The notes under the pieces are model-generated. The model did no database searches and was not told where the DNA came from. It was given only the letters and a program-made list of their open reading frames with translations. This document shows positions 22,393 through 32,837 of a stretch of DNA of 64,000 nt, one piece after another. Position numbers and translations under genes: made by a program. The DNA comes from Pseudomonas pergaminensis (GTDB taxonomy: Bacteria > Pseudomonadota > Gammaproteobacteria > Pseudomonadales > Pseudomonadaceae), in contig NZ_CP078013.2 in NCBI RefSeq assembly GCF_024112395.2, positions 1 through 64,000 on the forward strand, in the 5' to 3' direction. How positions within the stretch are numbered: the stretch's first letter is position 1; each line of letters starts with the position of its first letter.

Positions 22393-23487
22393 ATGAATCC
22401 GATAAACAATCATGAAATATCCCCGTCAGAACTGGAAGCCCGACTACGCTTGCACAGGCTGCCGGAACTGGGTCCGAAACGTTTTCACCTACTGATCGAA
22501 GCCTTCGGCTCTGCGTCGAAGGCGATCAGCGCCCCCGCCAGTGCCTGGCGTTCACTGGGCTTGCCTGCCACCAGTGCCGATGCACGGCGCAGTCATGAAA
22601 TCCGCGACGGTGCCAGTGCGGCATTGGCCTGGCTGGCGCGTCCGGGCCAGCATTTGCTGATGTGGGACCAGCCGGAGTACCCCGCGTTGCTCGCCCAGAT
22701 CGATGACGCGCCACCGCTGTTATTCGTTGCAGGGGACCCTCTGATCCTGGAAAAACCGCAACTGGCGATGGTGGGCAGCCGTCGTGCATCCCGTCCTGGC
22801 ATGGACACGGCGGCTGCGTTTTCCCGCAGTTTGGCGAGCGCGGGTTTTGTCATCACCAGCGGCCTGGCCTTGGGCATTGACGGCGCCGCCCATCAAGCGG
22901 CATTGGACGTGGGCGGCCAGACAATCGGCGTGCTCGGCACCGGGCTTGAAAATTTTTATCCACAGCGCCACAAACGGTTGGCAGCGGCGATGATTGACCA
23001 GGGCAGCGCCGTGGTTTCCGAGTTTCCCCTGGACGCTCCGCCCCAGGCCGGCAACTTCCCCAGGCGTAACCGCATCATCAGTGGCCTGTCCCTGGGCGTG
23101 CTGGTGGTGGAAGCCAGCATGGCCAGCGGTTCGCTGATCACCGCGAAACTGGCGGCCGAGCAAGGACGGGAGGTGTATGCCATTCCGGGTTCCATCCACC
23201 ATCCCGGTGCCAAGGGCTGTCATCAGTTGATCCGCGACGGTGCGGTGTTGGTGGAAACCATCGAGCACATTCTTGAAGGGTTGCGCGGCTGGCAGGCCCT
23301 GTCCCGCCCGACGCCGATCCCTGTCGTGCATCCGCTCGTGGCGCTGCTGCACGCGGCGCCCCACACCAGTGAGGCGCTGTCGATTGCCAGTGGGCGGCCG
23401 TTGTCCCAGGTGTTGGCGACCCTGACCGAGCTTGAGCTCGAAGGCCAGGTCATCTGCGAAAGCGGACGCTGGCTTGCGCGCTGCTAG
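22393..23487 (+). CDS. dprA: DNA-processing protein DprA
   Basis: DprA binds incoming single-stranded DNA during natural transformation and loads RecA. The 364-residue protein has an N-terminal helix-hairpin-helix/SAM-like region, a Rossmann core with MVGSRRASRPGM, GLALGIDGAAHQAAL and PRRNRIISGLS, and a C-terminal winged-helix domain (about 300-364). Two perfect DnaA boxes lie close: one upstream (22359) and one within the gene (22956-22964). It is followed by tsaC after 54 bases on the same strand. Confidence 0.96.
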   Translation: MNPINNHEISPSELEARLRLHRLPELGPKRFHLLIEAFGSASKAISAPASAWRSLGLPATSADARRSHEIRDGASAALAWLARPGQHLLMWDQPEYPALLAQIDDAPPLLFVAGDPLILEKPQLAMVGSRRASRPGMDTAAAFSRSLASAGFVITSGLALGIDGAAHQAALDVGGQTIGVLGTGLENFYPQRHKRLAAAMIDQGSAVVSEFPLDAPPQAGNFPRRNRIISGLSLGVLVVEASMASGSLITAKLAAEQGREVYAIPGSIHHPGAKGCHQLIRDGAVLVETIEHILEGLRGWQALSRPTPIPVVHPLVALLHAAPHTSEALSIASGRPLSQVLATLTELELEGQVICESGRWLARC

Positions 23488-23541
23488 GTTTTGTAACGAA
23501 GATCGGTAAACTGCGCAGAGCTTTAGTCTGGAGAGTGAACA

Positions 23542-24099
23542 ATGGTCAACCGGTGGCGTGTGCTGGAAACCGCACGAGAAATTCGCGCAGGCGCAGTGAT
23601 TGCCTATCCAACCGAAGCGGTTTGGGGCTTGGGCTGCGACCCGTGGAACGAAGAAGCAGTGGACCGTTTGCTCGCCATCAAGAACCGTTCGGTGGACAAG
23701 GGCCTGATCCTGGTGGCGGACAACATCCGCCAGTTCGACTTCCTGTTTGAAGACTTCCCGCAGGATTGGATCGACCGCATGGCCAGCACCTGGCCGGGGC
23801 CGAATACTTGGCTGGTACCGCACCAGGATTTGCTGCCGGAATGGGTAACGGGTGTGCACGACACCGTGGCGCTGCGCGTGACGGACCATCCACTGGTGTG
23901 CGACTTGTGCTCGCTGGTGGGGCCGTTGATTTCCACCTCGGCCAACCCGCAGGGCCGCCCGGCGGCACGCACGCGGATTCGCGTGGAGCAGTACTTCCGT
24001 GGCCAGGTGGACCTGGTGTTGGGTGGCGCCCTGGGTGGGCGCAAGAACCCGAGCCTGATTCGCGATCTGGCGACGGGTGAGGTGGTGCGGCCTGCTTGA
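23542..24099 (+). CDS. tsaC: Threonylcarbamoyl-AMP synthase
   Basis: TsaC (YrdC/RimN) makes threonylcarbamoyl-AMP for the t6A37 modification of ANN-decoding tRNAs. The 185-residue protein has the YrdC fold with [16 protein letters not shown], a [12 protein letters not shown] stretch and the SxN motif [15 protein letters not shown] 23542 is preceded by TGGAGAG. It is the second gene after dprA and is followed by a REPIN. Confidence 0.96.
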   Translation: MVNRWRVLETAREIRAGAVIAYPTEAVWGLGCDPWNEEAVDRLLAIKNRSVDKGLILVADNIRQFDFLFEDFPQDWIDRMASTWPGPNTWLVPHQDLLPEWVTGVHDTVALRVTDHPLVCDLCSLVGPLISTSANPQGRPAARTRIRVEQYFRGQVDLVLGGALGGRKNPSLIRDLATGEVVRPA

Positions 24100-24114
24100 G
24101 ACCGAGGTGTGGCC

Positions 24115-24198
24115 ATCGCGGGCAAGCCCGGCTCCCACACCTGATCCGCGTCTTTCATGACAACGCGGTCAAATGTGGGAGCCGGGCTTGCCCGCGAT
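24115..24198. repeat. REPIN (inverted pair of REP sequences, CCCGGCT variant)
   Basis: Arms 24115-24139 and 24174-24198 are perfect 25-base inverted copies with core CGGGCAAGCCCGGCTCCCACA. The repeat lies between convergent tsaC and qor. Confidence 0.92.
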
Positions 24199-24230
24199 GA
24201 GGCCCTTACAGACTCCAGATATCGGTTGCC

Positions 24231-25208
24231 TTACGGCAACAGAATGGTCGACCCCGTCGTGCGCCGCCCCGACAACTCCGTCTGCGCCTTCGCCGCTTCC
24301 GCCAGCGGGTAGCGCTGGTTGATATCAATGCGCACCTTGCCGCTCTTGATCATCGAGAACAGGTCATCGGCCATCACCTGCAGGTTCTGCGGGTTGTTGG
24401 CATAGGTCGCCAAGGTCGGCCGGGTGACGTACAGCGAGCCCTTGGCCGACAGGATCCCCAGGTTCACCCCGTCCACCGCGCCCGACGCATTACCGAAACT
24501 TACCACCAGCCCTCGCGGCGCGACGCTGTCCAGCGACGTCAGCCAGGTGTCCTTGCCGACACCGTCATACACTACTGGGACTTTTTTGCCGTCGGTCAAC
24601 TCCAGCACGCGCTGTGCGACGTCTTCCTTGCTGTAGTCGATGGTTTCCCAGGCGCCGAGGGATTTGGCCAGCGCGGCTTTTTCCGGCGAACTCACGGTAC
24701 CGATCAGCTTGACGCCCAGGGCCTTGGCCCATTGGCAGGCCAGGGAGCCCACGCCACCTGCGGCGGCATGGAACAGGATGGTTTCGCCGCCTTTGAGTTC
24801 ATAGGTCTGGCGCAACAGGTATTGCACGGTCAGGCCCTTGAGCATGGCGCCGGCGGCTTGTTCGAAGCTGATGTCGTCGGGCAGGTGCACCAGGTTGGCG
24901 GCGGGCAACACATGCAATTGGCTGTAGGCGCCCAGCGGGCCGCTGCCGTAGGCCACGCGGTCGCCGACCTTGAATTGGGTGACTTCGCTACCGACAGCGT
25001 CGACTACGCCAGCGCCCTCTGCGCCCAATCCCGATGGCAACGCGGGTGGCGCATACAGGCCGCTGCGGAAATAGGTGTCGATGAAGTTGAGGCCGATCGC
25101 CTCGTTGCGCACGCGAACCTGCTGCGGGCCCGGCTCGGCCGGCGTGTAGTCCACATACTCAAGTACATCGGGGCCGCCATGGGCGCTGAACTGGATACGT
25201 TTTGCCAT
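24231..25208 (-). CDS. qor: NADPH:quinone reductase (zeta-crystallin-like)
   Basis: A soluble oxidoreductase predicted to reduce quinones with NADPH. The 325-residue MDR-superfamily protein has an N-terminal GroES-like domain and a Rossmann domain with the dinucleotide motif HAAAGGVGSLACQWAKALG near 150. It lacks the zinc-binding cysteines of alcohol dehydrogenases, as is typical for quinone reductases. It is divergent from hemF and convergent with tsaC. Confidence 0.95.
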   Translation of the reverse strand: MAKRIQFSAHGGPDVLEYVDYTPAEPGPQQVRVRNEAIGLNFIDTYFRSGLYAPPALPSGLGAEGAGVVDAVGSEVTQFKVGDRVAYGSGPLGAYSQLHVLPAANLVHLPDDISFEQAAGAMLKGLTVQYLLRQTYELKGGETILFHAAAGGVGSLACQWAKALGVKLIGTVSSPEKAALAKSLGAWETIDYSKEDVAQRVLELTDGKKVPVVYDGVGKDTWLTSLDSVAPRGLVVSFGNASGAVDGVNLGILSAKGSLYVTRPTLATYANNPQNLQVMADDLFSMIKSGKVRIDINQRYPLAEAAKAQTELSGRRTTGSTILLP

Positions 25209-25343
25209 CTGCCTTCTCCTTGGGTCGAATTCGCGTAGCCCCCTATCCCACTCCTAAGCTTGATCTTCGTCAACTGCGGCGCAATGGGGTGCAGTGGTAT
25301 CCTGTGCGCCCATTTGCCGCCGACGCCCAATGGCCTCGCGTAG

Positions 25344-26299
<956 letters not shown>

Positions 26300-26300
<1 letters not shown>

Positions 26301-27118
26301 TGGACCGTTATGTCGTCTTCGGCAATCCCATCGGCCACAGTAAGTCACCACTGATCCACCGGATGTTCGCCGAGCAGACGGGCGAGCAACTGGACTACAG
26401 CACCTTGCTCGCGCCCTTGGAGGATTTCACCGGCTGCGCCCGTGAGTTTTTTCTACAGGGCCGAGGCGCCAATGTCACAGTGCCGTTCAAGGAAGACGCT
26501 TACCGCCTGGCCAACAGCCTCACCGAGCGCGCCCAACGCGCGGGTGCGGTGAACACCCTGAGCAAGCTGGCCGATGGCAGCCTGCTGGGCGACAACACCG
26601 ACGGCGCCGGCCTGGTGCGCGACCTCACGGTCAATGCCGGGCTGACCCTGCAAGGCAAGCGCATCCTGTTGCTGGGCGCGGGTGGCGCGGTACGTGGCGC
26701 GCTGGAGCCGCTGCTGGCCGAGCAGCCGGCCTCGCTGATCATCGCCAACCGCACCGTGGAAAAGGCGGAATTGCTCGCCGAGTTGTTCGACGATCTGGGC
26801 CCGGTGTCTGCCAGTGGTTTCGACTGGCTGCGTGAGCCGGTGGACGTGATCATCAACGCCACCTCCGCCAGCCTGTCAGGCGATTTACCGCCGATTGCCG
26901 GCAGCCTGATCGAACCAGGCAAGACGTTTTGCTACGACATGATGTACGCCAAGGAGCCGACCGCGTTCTGCCGCTGGGCCAACGAACAAGGCGCAGCCGT
27001 GGCGATGGATGGCCTGGGCATGCTGGTTGAGCAAGCGGCGGAAGCGTTCTTCCTGTGGCGCGGCGTGCGCCCGGATTCGGCGCCAGTGTTGGCTGAGCTG
27101 CGCCGCCAGTTGATCTGA
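26300..27118 (+). CDS. aroE: Shikimate dehydrogenase (NADP+)
   Basis: AroE reduces 3-dehydroshikimate to shikimate in aromatic amino acid synthesis. The 272-residue protein has the shikimate-binding [19 protein letters not shown], the catalytic Lys in [11 protein letters not shown], and the NADP motif [15 protein letters not shown] followed by NRT. It starts within the hemF stop codon and is followed by a REPIN. Confidence 0.98.
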
Positions 27119-27130
27119 CACTGATCCGAA

Positions 27131-27219
27131 TGTGGGAGGGGGCTTGCCCCCGATGAGGGAGTGTCAGTTGATACATCCATGGCTGACACACCGCTATCGG
27201 GGGCAAGCCCCCTCCCACA
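27131..27219. repeat. REPIN (GGGGGCTTGCCCC variant)
   Basis: Arms 27131-27154 and 27196-27219 are perfect inverted copies beginning TGTGGGAGGGGGCTTGCC. It lies between convergent aroE and a SulP gene. Confidence 0.92.
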
Positions 27220-27232
27220 TTGTTGATCGTTT

Positions 27233-28801
27233 TCAGTCTTGGAACTGGATGGGGCAGTTGTCGGCCCCTTCCAGTTTCCTCAACTCTTCCATCACCTGCG
27301 GCCGAGCCCGGCGCAAGGTCAAACTACGTCCCAACCCACGTAGTCGCCGCGCCTCCTGGTGCAGCATCTCCACACCGGAATAGTCGATAAAGTTGATCTG
27401 CTGGGCCTCGATCACCACCCGTTCACCCTGCAGGCTCTGCAGGCGCACTTGCAGGTAATGGCTGGCGCCGAAAAAGATCGAGCCGCCCACCCGGAGCACA
27501 TCCTCATCCCCGTCGCGCCATTGCTGTACCCGTGGTTGCGAGGTGCGCTTGAGGTAGAAAAACAGCGACGCCAGTACCCCGGCATAAATCGCCGTCTGCA
27601 GCTCCAGTAGCAAAGTGGCGACGCAGGTAAGGCCCATCACCACAAACTCGGCGCGACTCACACGGAACAACGCTCGAATGCCGCGATGGTCCACCAGGCC
27701 CCAGCAAATCAACAGGATGCTTGCGGCCATGCTCGGTATCGGGATGTGCGCAATCAACGCTGCACCGAATAATGCGAACAACGCCACCCACAGAGCGGAA
27801 AACACGCCAGCCAACGGCGAGCAGGCGCCTGCTTCGTAGCTGAGGCCGGAGCGCGTAAAGGAACCGGCTGACAGGTAGCCGGAGAAAAATCCGCCCACGA
27901 TATTGGATAAACCCTGCGCGCGAACCTCTTGGTTGGCATCGAGCAATTGTTGCGAACGGGCCGACAGCGAGCGGGCAATCGACAGGCTGGTCACCAGCCC
28001 GAGCATGCCCACCGCCACGGCGCTGGGCAGCAGGCGCAAGATCATGTCCAGGTCCATCGGCAACGGGCTGAACGGCGGCAGCTTGCCAATAAACGAACTG
28101 ACCAGCGCCACATGCCCGAACATCGCCGGCCACAGCCACGCCACCAAGCTGCCCAGTGCCAGGGCGATCAACAACGTCGGCCAGCGCGGCAGCAGGTATT
28201 TGAGCAGCGCGCCCAGCAGTAAAGTGCCCAACCCCAGGGCAAGGGACGCACGGTCCCATTCGCCACTGTGGTGGATCAGTGCCAGCAGGCTATTGATTGC
28301 CGTGGCCTGGCTCGGTAGGTCCAGCCCCAACAGGTTGGGCAACTGTCCCAGGGCGATCACCACTGCGGCGCCCAGGGTGAAACCGAGCACCACCGAGTGA
28401 GAGACAAAATTCACCAGCGCGCCAAAGCGCAGCATGCCCAGCAGCCACTGGAAGATGCCGGCGAGGAAGGTGAGCAGCAGGATCAGCGTGATGTAGTCCT
28501 GGGACCCCGGCACAGCCAGGGGACTGACGCTGGCGTAAAGCACAATGGAAATGGCCGCCGTGGGCCCGCAGATCAGGTGCCAGGAGGAGCCCCAGAGGCA
28601 GGCGATCAACACCGGGATGATCGCGGCGTAAAGGCCGTATTCGGGGGGGAGGCCGGCGATCAGCGCGTAGGCAATCGACTGTGGCAGGGCGAGCACGGCG
28701 CCACTGAGGCCAACCAGTGCGTCCCGACCGACGCTGGCGCGGGTCTGGCGCGGCAGCCAGGCGAGAAAGGGGAAAAGTGATTGGCGGTTGGGCCGGGGCA
28801 T
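27233..28801 (-). CDS. SulP-family anion transporter with STAS domain
   Basis: A predicted inner-membrane anion transporter (sulfate or another anion). The 522-residue form starting at MPRPNRQSLFPFL (ATG 28801) is chosen because the conserved sequence begins there; in-frame starts at 28828 and 28846 are alternatives. It carries about 10-12 hydrophobic segments, the SulP signature ALPQSIAYALIAGLPPEYGLYAAIIP, and a C-terminal STAS domain (about 410-520). It is unlike the second SulP gene at 57563, which sits next to a carbonic anhydrase. Substrate cannot be read from sequence; adjacency to choline sulfatase may be coincidental. Confidence 0.9.
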   Translation of the reverse strand: MPRPNRQSLFPFLAWLPRQTRASVGRDALVGLSGAVLALPQSIAYALIAGLPPEYGLYAAIIPVLIACLWGSSWHLICGPTAAISIVLYASVSPLAVPGSQDYITLILLLTFLAGIFQWLLGMLRFGALVNFVSHSVVLGFTLGAAVVIALGQLPNLLGLDLPSQATAINSLLALIHHSGEWDRASLALGLGTLLLGALLKYLLPRWPTLLIALALGSLVAWLWPAMFGHVALVSSFIGKLPPFSPLPMDLDMILRLLPSAVAVGMLGLVTSLSIARSLSARSQQLLDANQEVRAQGLSNIVGGFFSGYLSAGSFTRSGLSYEAGACSPLAGVFSALWVALFALFGAALIAHIPIPSMAASILLICWGLVDHRGIRALFRVSRAEFVVMGLTCVATLLLELQTAIYAGVLASLFFYLKRTSQPRVQQWRDGDEDVLRVGGSIFFGASHYLQVRLQSLQGERVVIEAQQINFIDYSGVEMLHQEARRLRGLGRSLTLRRARPQVMEELRKLEGADNCPIQFQD

Positions 28802-28853
28802 GAAAGGCTCGGATTGAAAGGTTTGCATCAGGTTATCAGCACACACCGGTCCC

Positions 28854-28940
28854 TGTGGGAGCTGGCTTGCCTGCGATGCAGGCGACTCGGTCTGTCAGTA
28901 AGACCGAGGTGATCCTATCGCAGGCAAGCCAGCTCCCACA
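28854..28940. repeat. REPIN (CTGGCTTGCCTGCGAT type)
   Basis: Inverted arms at 28854-28877 and 28917-28940 with the TGTGGGAGCTGGCTTGCC core, between the SulP gene and choX, both on the minus strand. Confidence 0.93.
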
Positions 28941-28956
28941 CAAGCCAGTTTGAGGC

Positions 28957-29871
28957 TCAGAGTTTGGCTTTTACAGCGGCCAGCGCATCCTTGCCATCCA
29001 CGGTCTTCACGCCATCCAGCCACTTATCCAATACCGCCGGGTTGGCCTTGATCCACGCCTTCGCCGCTTCGGCATTGCTGACCTTGTTGTTGGCCACCTC
29101 GGCCATGATGCTGTTCTCCATCTCCTGGGTAAAACTCAGGTTGGTCAGCAGCTTTCCTACGTTCGGGCAGGCTTGTGCATAGCCCTTGCGGGTCAAGGTA
29201 TACACGCTGCCGGTGTCACCAAAGTATTTCTCTCCGCCTTTGAGGTAGTGCATTTTCAACTGCACGTTCATCGGGTGCGGGGTCCAGCCGAGGAAGGTGA
29301 CGAACTTTTGCTTCTTCACCGCCCGCGACACTTCGGCGAGCATCGCTTGTTCGCTGGACTCGATCAGCTTCCATTGGCCAAGGTCGAAGTCGTTCTTCTT
29401 GATGATCTCCTGCAGCGAGATGTTCGCCGGCGCGCCGGAGCCGATGCCGTAGATCTTCTTGTCGAACTTGTCGGCAAATTTGTTCAGGTCGGCAAAGTCA
29501 TGCACCCCGGCGTCCCACACATAGTCGGGCACGGCGAGGGTGAACTCAGTGCCGTCGAGGTTCTTCGCCAGTTGCACCACATCGCCATTGGCCACGAACT
29601 TGTCGTAGAAGCCCTGCTGCGCCGGCATCCAGTTGCCGAGGAACACGTCTACCTGACCGTCCTTGAGCCCGCCAAATGTGATCGGCACCGCGAGGGTGTC
29701 GACCTTGGCCTTGTAGCCCATGCCGCTCAACAGGAAACCGGTGATGGCATTGGTGGCGGCGATATCGCTCCAGCCGGGATCGGCCATCTTTACCGTTTCA
29801 CAACTGGCGTCTGCGTAAACATTGGCGCTTCCCAGCGCCAGGAGCCCCAGCATCACAGTTAACTTTTGCAT
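28957..29871 (-). CDS. choX: Choline ABC transporter substrate-binding protein
   Basis: A periplasmic binding protein of the glycine betaine/choline family (OpuAC fold), 304 residues, with signal peptide MQKLTVMLGLLALGSANVYA. The mature protein contains the aromatic-box regions DPGWSDIAATNAITGFLL and FLGWTPHPMNVQLKMHYL, plus a conserved FLGNWMPAQ. It lies 15 bases downstream of betC, so it probably binds choline released from, or taken up with, choline-O-sulfate. No permease or ATPase gene is adjacent. In Pseudomonas several such binding proteins are known to share one core CbcWV transporter encoded elsewhere. Confidence 0.92.
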   Translation of the reverse strand: MQKLTVMLGLLALGSANVYADASCETVKMADPGWSDIAATNAITGFLLSGMGYKAKVDTLAVPITFGGLKDGQVDVFLGNWMPAQQGFYDKFVANGDVVQLAKNLDGTEFTLAVPDYVWDAGVHDFADLNKFADKFDKKIYGIGSGAPANISLQEIIKKNDFDLGQWKLIESSEQAMLAEVSRAVKKQKFVTFLGWTPHPMNVQLKMHYLKGGEKYFGDTGSVYTLTRKGYAQACPNVGKLLTNLSFTQEMENSIMAEVANNKVSNAEAAKAWIKANPAVLDKWLDGVKTVDGKDALAAVKAKL

Positions 29872-29886
29872 GGCCTTCCCTCAGTG

Positions 29887-31401
29887 TTATTGGTTTTGGC
29901 AGGGTTGTGGATAACGTGCCTTGCGCTCCAGGTCGTCGAGGTCGATATGGTTGCGCATGTATTGCTGACTGGCGTCCACCAGTGGCTGGTGATCCCAGCT
30001 CTTCAGCTTGCCCTGGGTCAGTGCGTCAAACACTAGACGGCGGCGACGTTGGCTGGCGAGCACCTGCTGGTGGATCGCCGGGATGTCCCATTTGGCCCGC
30101 GCCTCGTCCAGGAAGGCTGCAAACAGCGCCTGATGCTGCGGCGACTGGCTGAGTTCTTCCTGCTCCCGAGGGTCGTTGTGTACATCGAACAGTAGACAAG
30201 GGTCGTCTTCGCTGTAGATGAATTTGTAGGCGCCACGGCGAATCATCATCAGTGGGCTGATGGTGCCTTCAGCCATGTATTCGCCGAACACTTCGTCGTG
30301 CCCGCCCTGCCCTTGCAAGTGCGGAACCAGCGAGCGGCCGTCCAGCGGCAGGCGCGGGTCCAACTCGCCGCCGGCCAGTTCCACCAGGGTCGGCAACAGG
30401 TCGGCGGTGGACACGGCTTTGCTGACGCGGCCCGCCGCGAATTGCCCTGGCGCACTGATCAGCAGCGGTACGCGGGCGGCCATTTCAAACCAGTGCATTT
30501 TGTACCAGAGGCCCCGCTCGCCGAGCATGTCGCCGTGGTCGCCGGAGAAGATGATGAGGGTGTCATCGGCCAGGCCGGTATCTTCCAGGGTCTGCAGCAG
30601 CTTGCCGACATTGCTGTCGATGTAGCTGCACGCGCCGAAATAGGCACGGCGTGCGTCGCGGATCTTATCCACAGGCAGCGGCTTGTCCCACAGGTCGTAG
30701 ACCTTGAGCAGGCGCCGGGAGTGGGGGTCGAGATCGCCTTGCGCAGGGGTCGTCGGCAAAGGGATGTCGGCGTCGTCGTACAGGTCCCAGAACGGCTTGG
30801 GAATGGTGTACGGGTCATGGGGGTGGGTCATCGACACGGTCAGGCAAAACGGCTGGTCGCCGTCTTCACGGATATGGTCGAACAGGTATTGCTGGGCCTT
30901 GAACACCACCTCTTCGTCGAAATCCAGCTGGTTGGTGCGCACGCATGGCCCGGCTTGCAGCACCGACGACATGTTGTGGTACCAGGAGGGGCGCACGTCC
31001 GGCTCGTCCCAGTTCACCGCCCAGCCATAGTCGGCGGGGTAGATGTCACTGGTCAGGCGCTCTTCGTAACCGTGCAGTTGATCGGGGCCGCAGAAGTGCA
31101 TCTTGCCCGACAGTGCGGTGCGGTAGCCGAGGCGACGCAGGTAGTGGGCGTAGGTTGGCACATCGGCGGGGAAATCGGCGGCGTTGTCGTAGGCGCCAAT
31201 CTTGCTCGGCAATTGCCCGCTCACTAGGGTGAAGCGCGACGGTGCGCACAGCGGGCTGTTGCAATAGGCGGCATCGAACACAACGCCTTGCGCGGCAAGG
31301 CGGCTCAGGTTGGGCAGCTTGATCGGCGAAGGACCGTAGAACGGAAGCAGGGGTGCGGCCATTTGGTCGGCCATGATGAAAAGAATGTTCTTGCGCTTCA
31401 T
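29887..31401 (-). CDS. betC: Choline-sulfatase
   Basis: BetC hydrolyses choline-O-sulfate to choline and sulfate, feeding glycine betaine synthesis or carbon and sulfur supply. The 504-residue sulfatase-family protein has the N-terminal metal-binding NILFIMADQMAAP, the formylglycine motif CAPSR with C52 as the residue to be modified, GKMHFCGPDQLHGYEERLTSD, and FSGDHGDMLGERGLWYKMHWFE. It lacks a signal peptide, consistent with a cytoplasmic enzyme. It is divergent from a LysR gene and upstream of choX. Two perfect DnaA boxes fall inside it (29906-29914 reverse, 30665-30673). Confidence 0.96.
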   Translation of the reverse strand: MKRKNILFIMADQMAAPLLPFYGPSPIKLPNLSRLAAQGVVFDAAYCNSPLCAPSRFTLVSGQLPSKIGAYDNAADFPADVPTYAHYLRRLGYRTALSGKMHFCGPDQLHGYEERLTSDIYPADYGWAVNWDEPDVRPSWYHNMSSVLQAGPCVRTNQLDFDEEVVFKAQQYLFDHIREDGDQPFCLTVSMTHPHDPYTIPKPFWDLYDDADIPLPTTPAQGDLDPHSRRLLKVYDLWDKPLPVDKIRDARRAYFGACSYIDSNVGKLLQTLEDTGLADDTLIIFSGDHGDMLGERGLWYKMHWFEMAARVPLLISAPGQFAAGRVSKAVSTADLLPTLVELAGGELDPRLPLDGRSLVPHLQGQGGHDEVFGEYMAEGTISPLMMIRRGAYKFIYSEDDPCLLFDVHNDPREQEELSQSPQHQALFAAFLDEARAKWDIPAIHQQVLASQRRRRLVFDALTQGKLKSWDHQPLVDASQQYMRNHIDLDDLERKARYPQPCQNQ

Positions 31402-31504
31402 GATCTATCGGCATTCCATAGGCGGTGTTTATGCGAATGAGCATGCAGCCCATGGAAAATGGGGTAAAGCCCATGAAAAGCAATGTCTAGGATAAGCACA
31501 GCTT

Positions 31505-32455
31505 ATGTATGAAGCCCTCGGTGACCTGTCCCTCGACCTGCTGCGCGCCTTTGAAGCGGCAGCCCGTCATCGCAGCTTTACCGCCGCCGCGATGGAACTG
31601 GGCACCACCCAGCCTGCGATCAGCCAGCAGATCAAGCGCTTGGAAGAGCAACTGGCGATCCGTCTGTTTGATCGCATCTACCGTGGCATCGAACTCACCG
31701 ATGCTGGCGCCCTGCTGTTCGAGCATGTGCAGGGCGGTTTGCAGGCCATCAACGCGGGCCTCAGCGCGATCACCCAGCAAGATCAGCACGAAGTGCTGCA
31801 AGTGGCCACCGACTTCGCCTTCGCTGCCTATTGGCTGATGCCGCGCCTGCATCGCTTTCACGCGGCGAACCCCCAGGTGGATGTGAGCCTGGTCACCAGC
31901 GAACGCAACCACGCGACCTTGCGCAGCGACATCGACGTAGCGGTGCTGTTTGGCGACGGTCGTTTCAAGCAAGGTGACAGCCTGTGGCTATTCAACGAGG
32001 AAGTGTTCCCGGTGTGCAGCCCGCAATGGCTCCAGGCACAGGCCAGCCCACTGTCTGTACAAAATTTGCACGATTTTCCCTTGTTGCACCTGCGTCAGGA
32101 AAACAACAGCCAGTGGTTCGACTGGAGCGGCGTATTCCGTGAGCTGGGCATCGCCAGCGCGCCAACGCCCGGCCAACTGCGTTTCGACAACTACACCCTA
32201 CTCATTCAGGCGGCGATTGCTGGCCAGGGCGTGGCTATCGGCTGGCGGCACCTCGTGGATAACCTGCTGGAACAGGGCTGGTTGTGCCGGCCGGTCAGCG
32301 ACACGGTGATCTCGCGCTTTGGCTATTACGTGGTGCAACCCCAGCGCAAACGTCGGGGGCAATTGGTCGAGCGTTTCGTTGACTGGCTGGTGGCCGAGCA
32401 AGCCAGCAGCGCGCAGTCCTTGACCGGGCTGGCCCTGCCGTCCATTGCGGTCTAG
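31505..32455 (+). CDS. LysR-family regulator of choline sulfate utilisation
   Basis: A 316-residue LysR-type transcription factor with an N-terminal winged helix-turn-helix (about 8-66, SFTAAAMELGTTQPAISQQIKRLEEQL) and a C-terminal effector domain (about 95-300). It is divergent from betC with a 103-base shared region, the classic LysR layout, so it probably controls betC-choX. The effector is likely choline sulfate or choline (inference). The 103-base gap contains CCCATGGAAAATGGG and a nearby AGCCCATG repeat that may form part of its binding site. Confidence 0.9.
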   Translation: MYEALGDLSLDLLRAFEAAARHRSFTAAAMELGTTQPAISQQIKRLEEQLAIRLFDRIYRGIELTDAGALLFEHVQGGLQAINAGLSAITQQDQHEVLQVATDFAFAAYWLMPRLHRFHAANPQVDVSLVTSERNHATLRSDIDVAVLFGDGRFKQGDSLWLFNEEVFPVCSPQWLQAQASPLSVQNLHDFPLLHLRQENNSQWFDWSGVFRELGIASAPTPGQLRFDNYTLLIQAAIAGQGVAIGWRHLVDNLLEQGWLCRPVSDTVISRFGYYVVQPQRKRRGQLVERFVDWLVAEQASSAQSLTGLALPSIAV

Positions 32456-32486
32456 CATCTGGCGCATATTGGATCCGGAGCCCGCT

Positions 32487-32816
32487 ATGCAACGTATCAA
32501 GGGCTACCACGCCCATATCTACTTCGACGCACACACGATCGACCAGGCGCGCACCTTGTGCGAAGACGCCGCCAAACTCTTCCCACTGCGCATGGGCCGT
32601 GTGCATGAACGCCCGGTGGGCCCGCACCCAGACTGGAGCTGCCAGCTGGCGTTCGAGCCGGAATACATCGGCGTGGTGCTGCCGTGGCTGGTGATCCATC
32701 GCAATGGGCTGGTGGTGTTCCTGCACCCCGATACGGGCGATGACCTGAAGGATCACACCGACTATGCGGTCTGGATGGGTGCGATGCGGGAGCTGGACTT
32801 GTCAGCCTTTTCCTAA
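32487..32816 (+). CDS. DOPA 4,5-dioxygenase-family protein
   Basis: A 109-residue protein of the small DOPA 4,5-dioxygenase-like family, starting at MQRIKGYHAHIYFDAHT (ATG 32487). Conserved His residues appear in YHAHIYFDAHT, VGPHPDWSCQLAF and WLVIHRNGLVVFLHPDTGDDLKDH, plausible iron ligands. It lies 31 bases after the LysR gene on the same strand. The family is known in fungi for betalain-type ring cleavage; in bacteria the substrate is usually unknown. It could be co-transcribed with the regulator. Confidence 0.85.
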   Translation: MQRIKGYHAHIYFDAHTIDQARTLCEDAAKLFPLRMGRVHERPVGPHPDWSCQLAFEPEYIGVVLPWLVIHRNGLVVFLHPDTGDDLKDHTDYAVWMGAMRELDLSAFS

Positions 32817-32837
32817 ACTGCATCCCTAAATATGGGA

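Noticed and set aside
27233..28801. SulP gene as a sulfate exporter or importer for the choline sulfatase pathway
   Set aside because: It is separated from choX by a REPIN and substrate cannot be read from sequence, so a functional link is not claimed.
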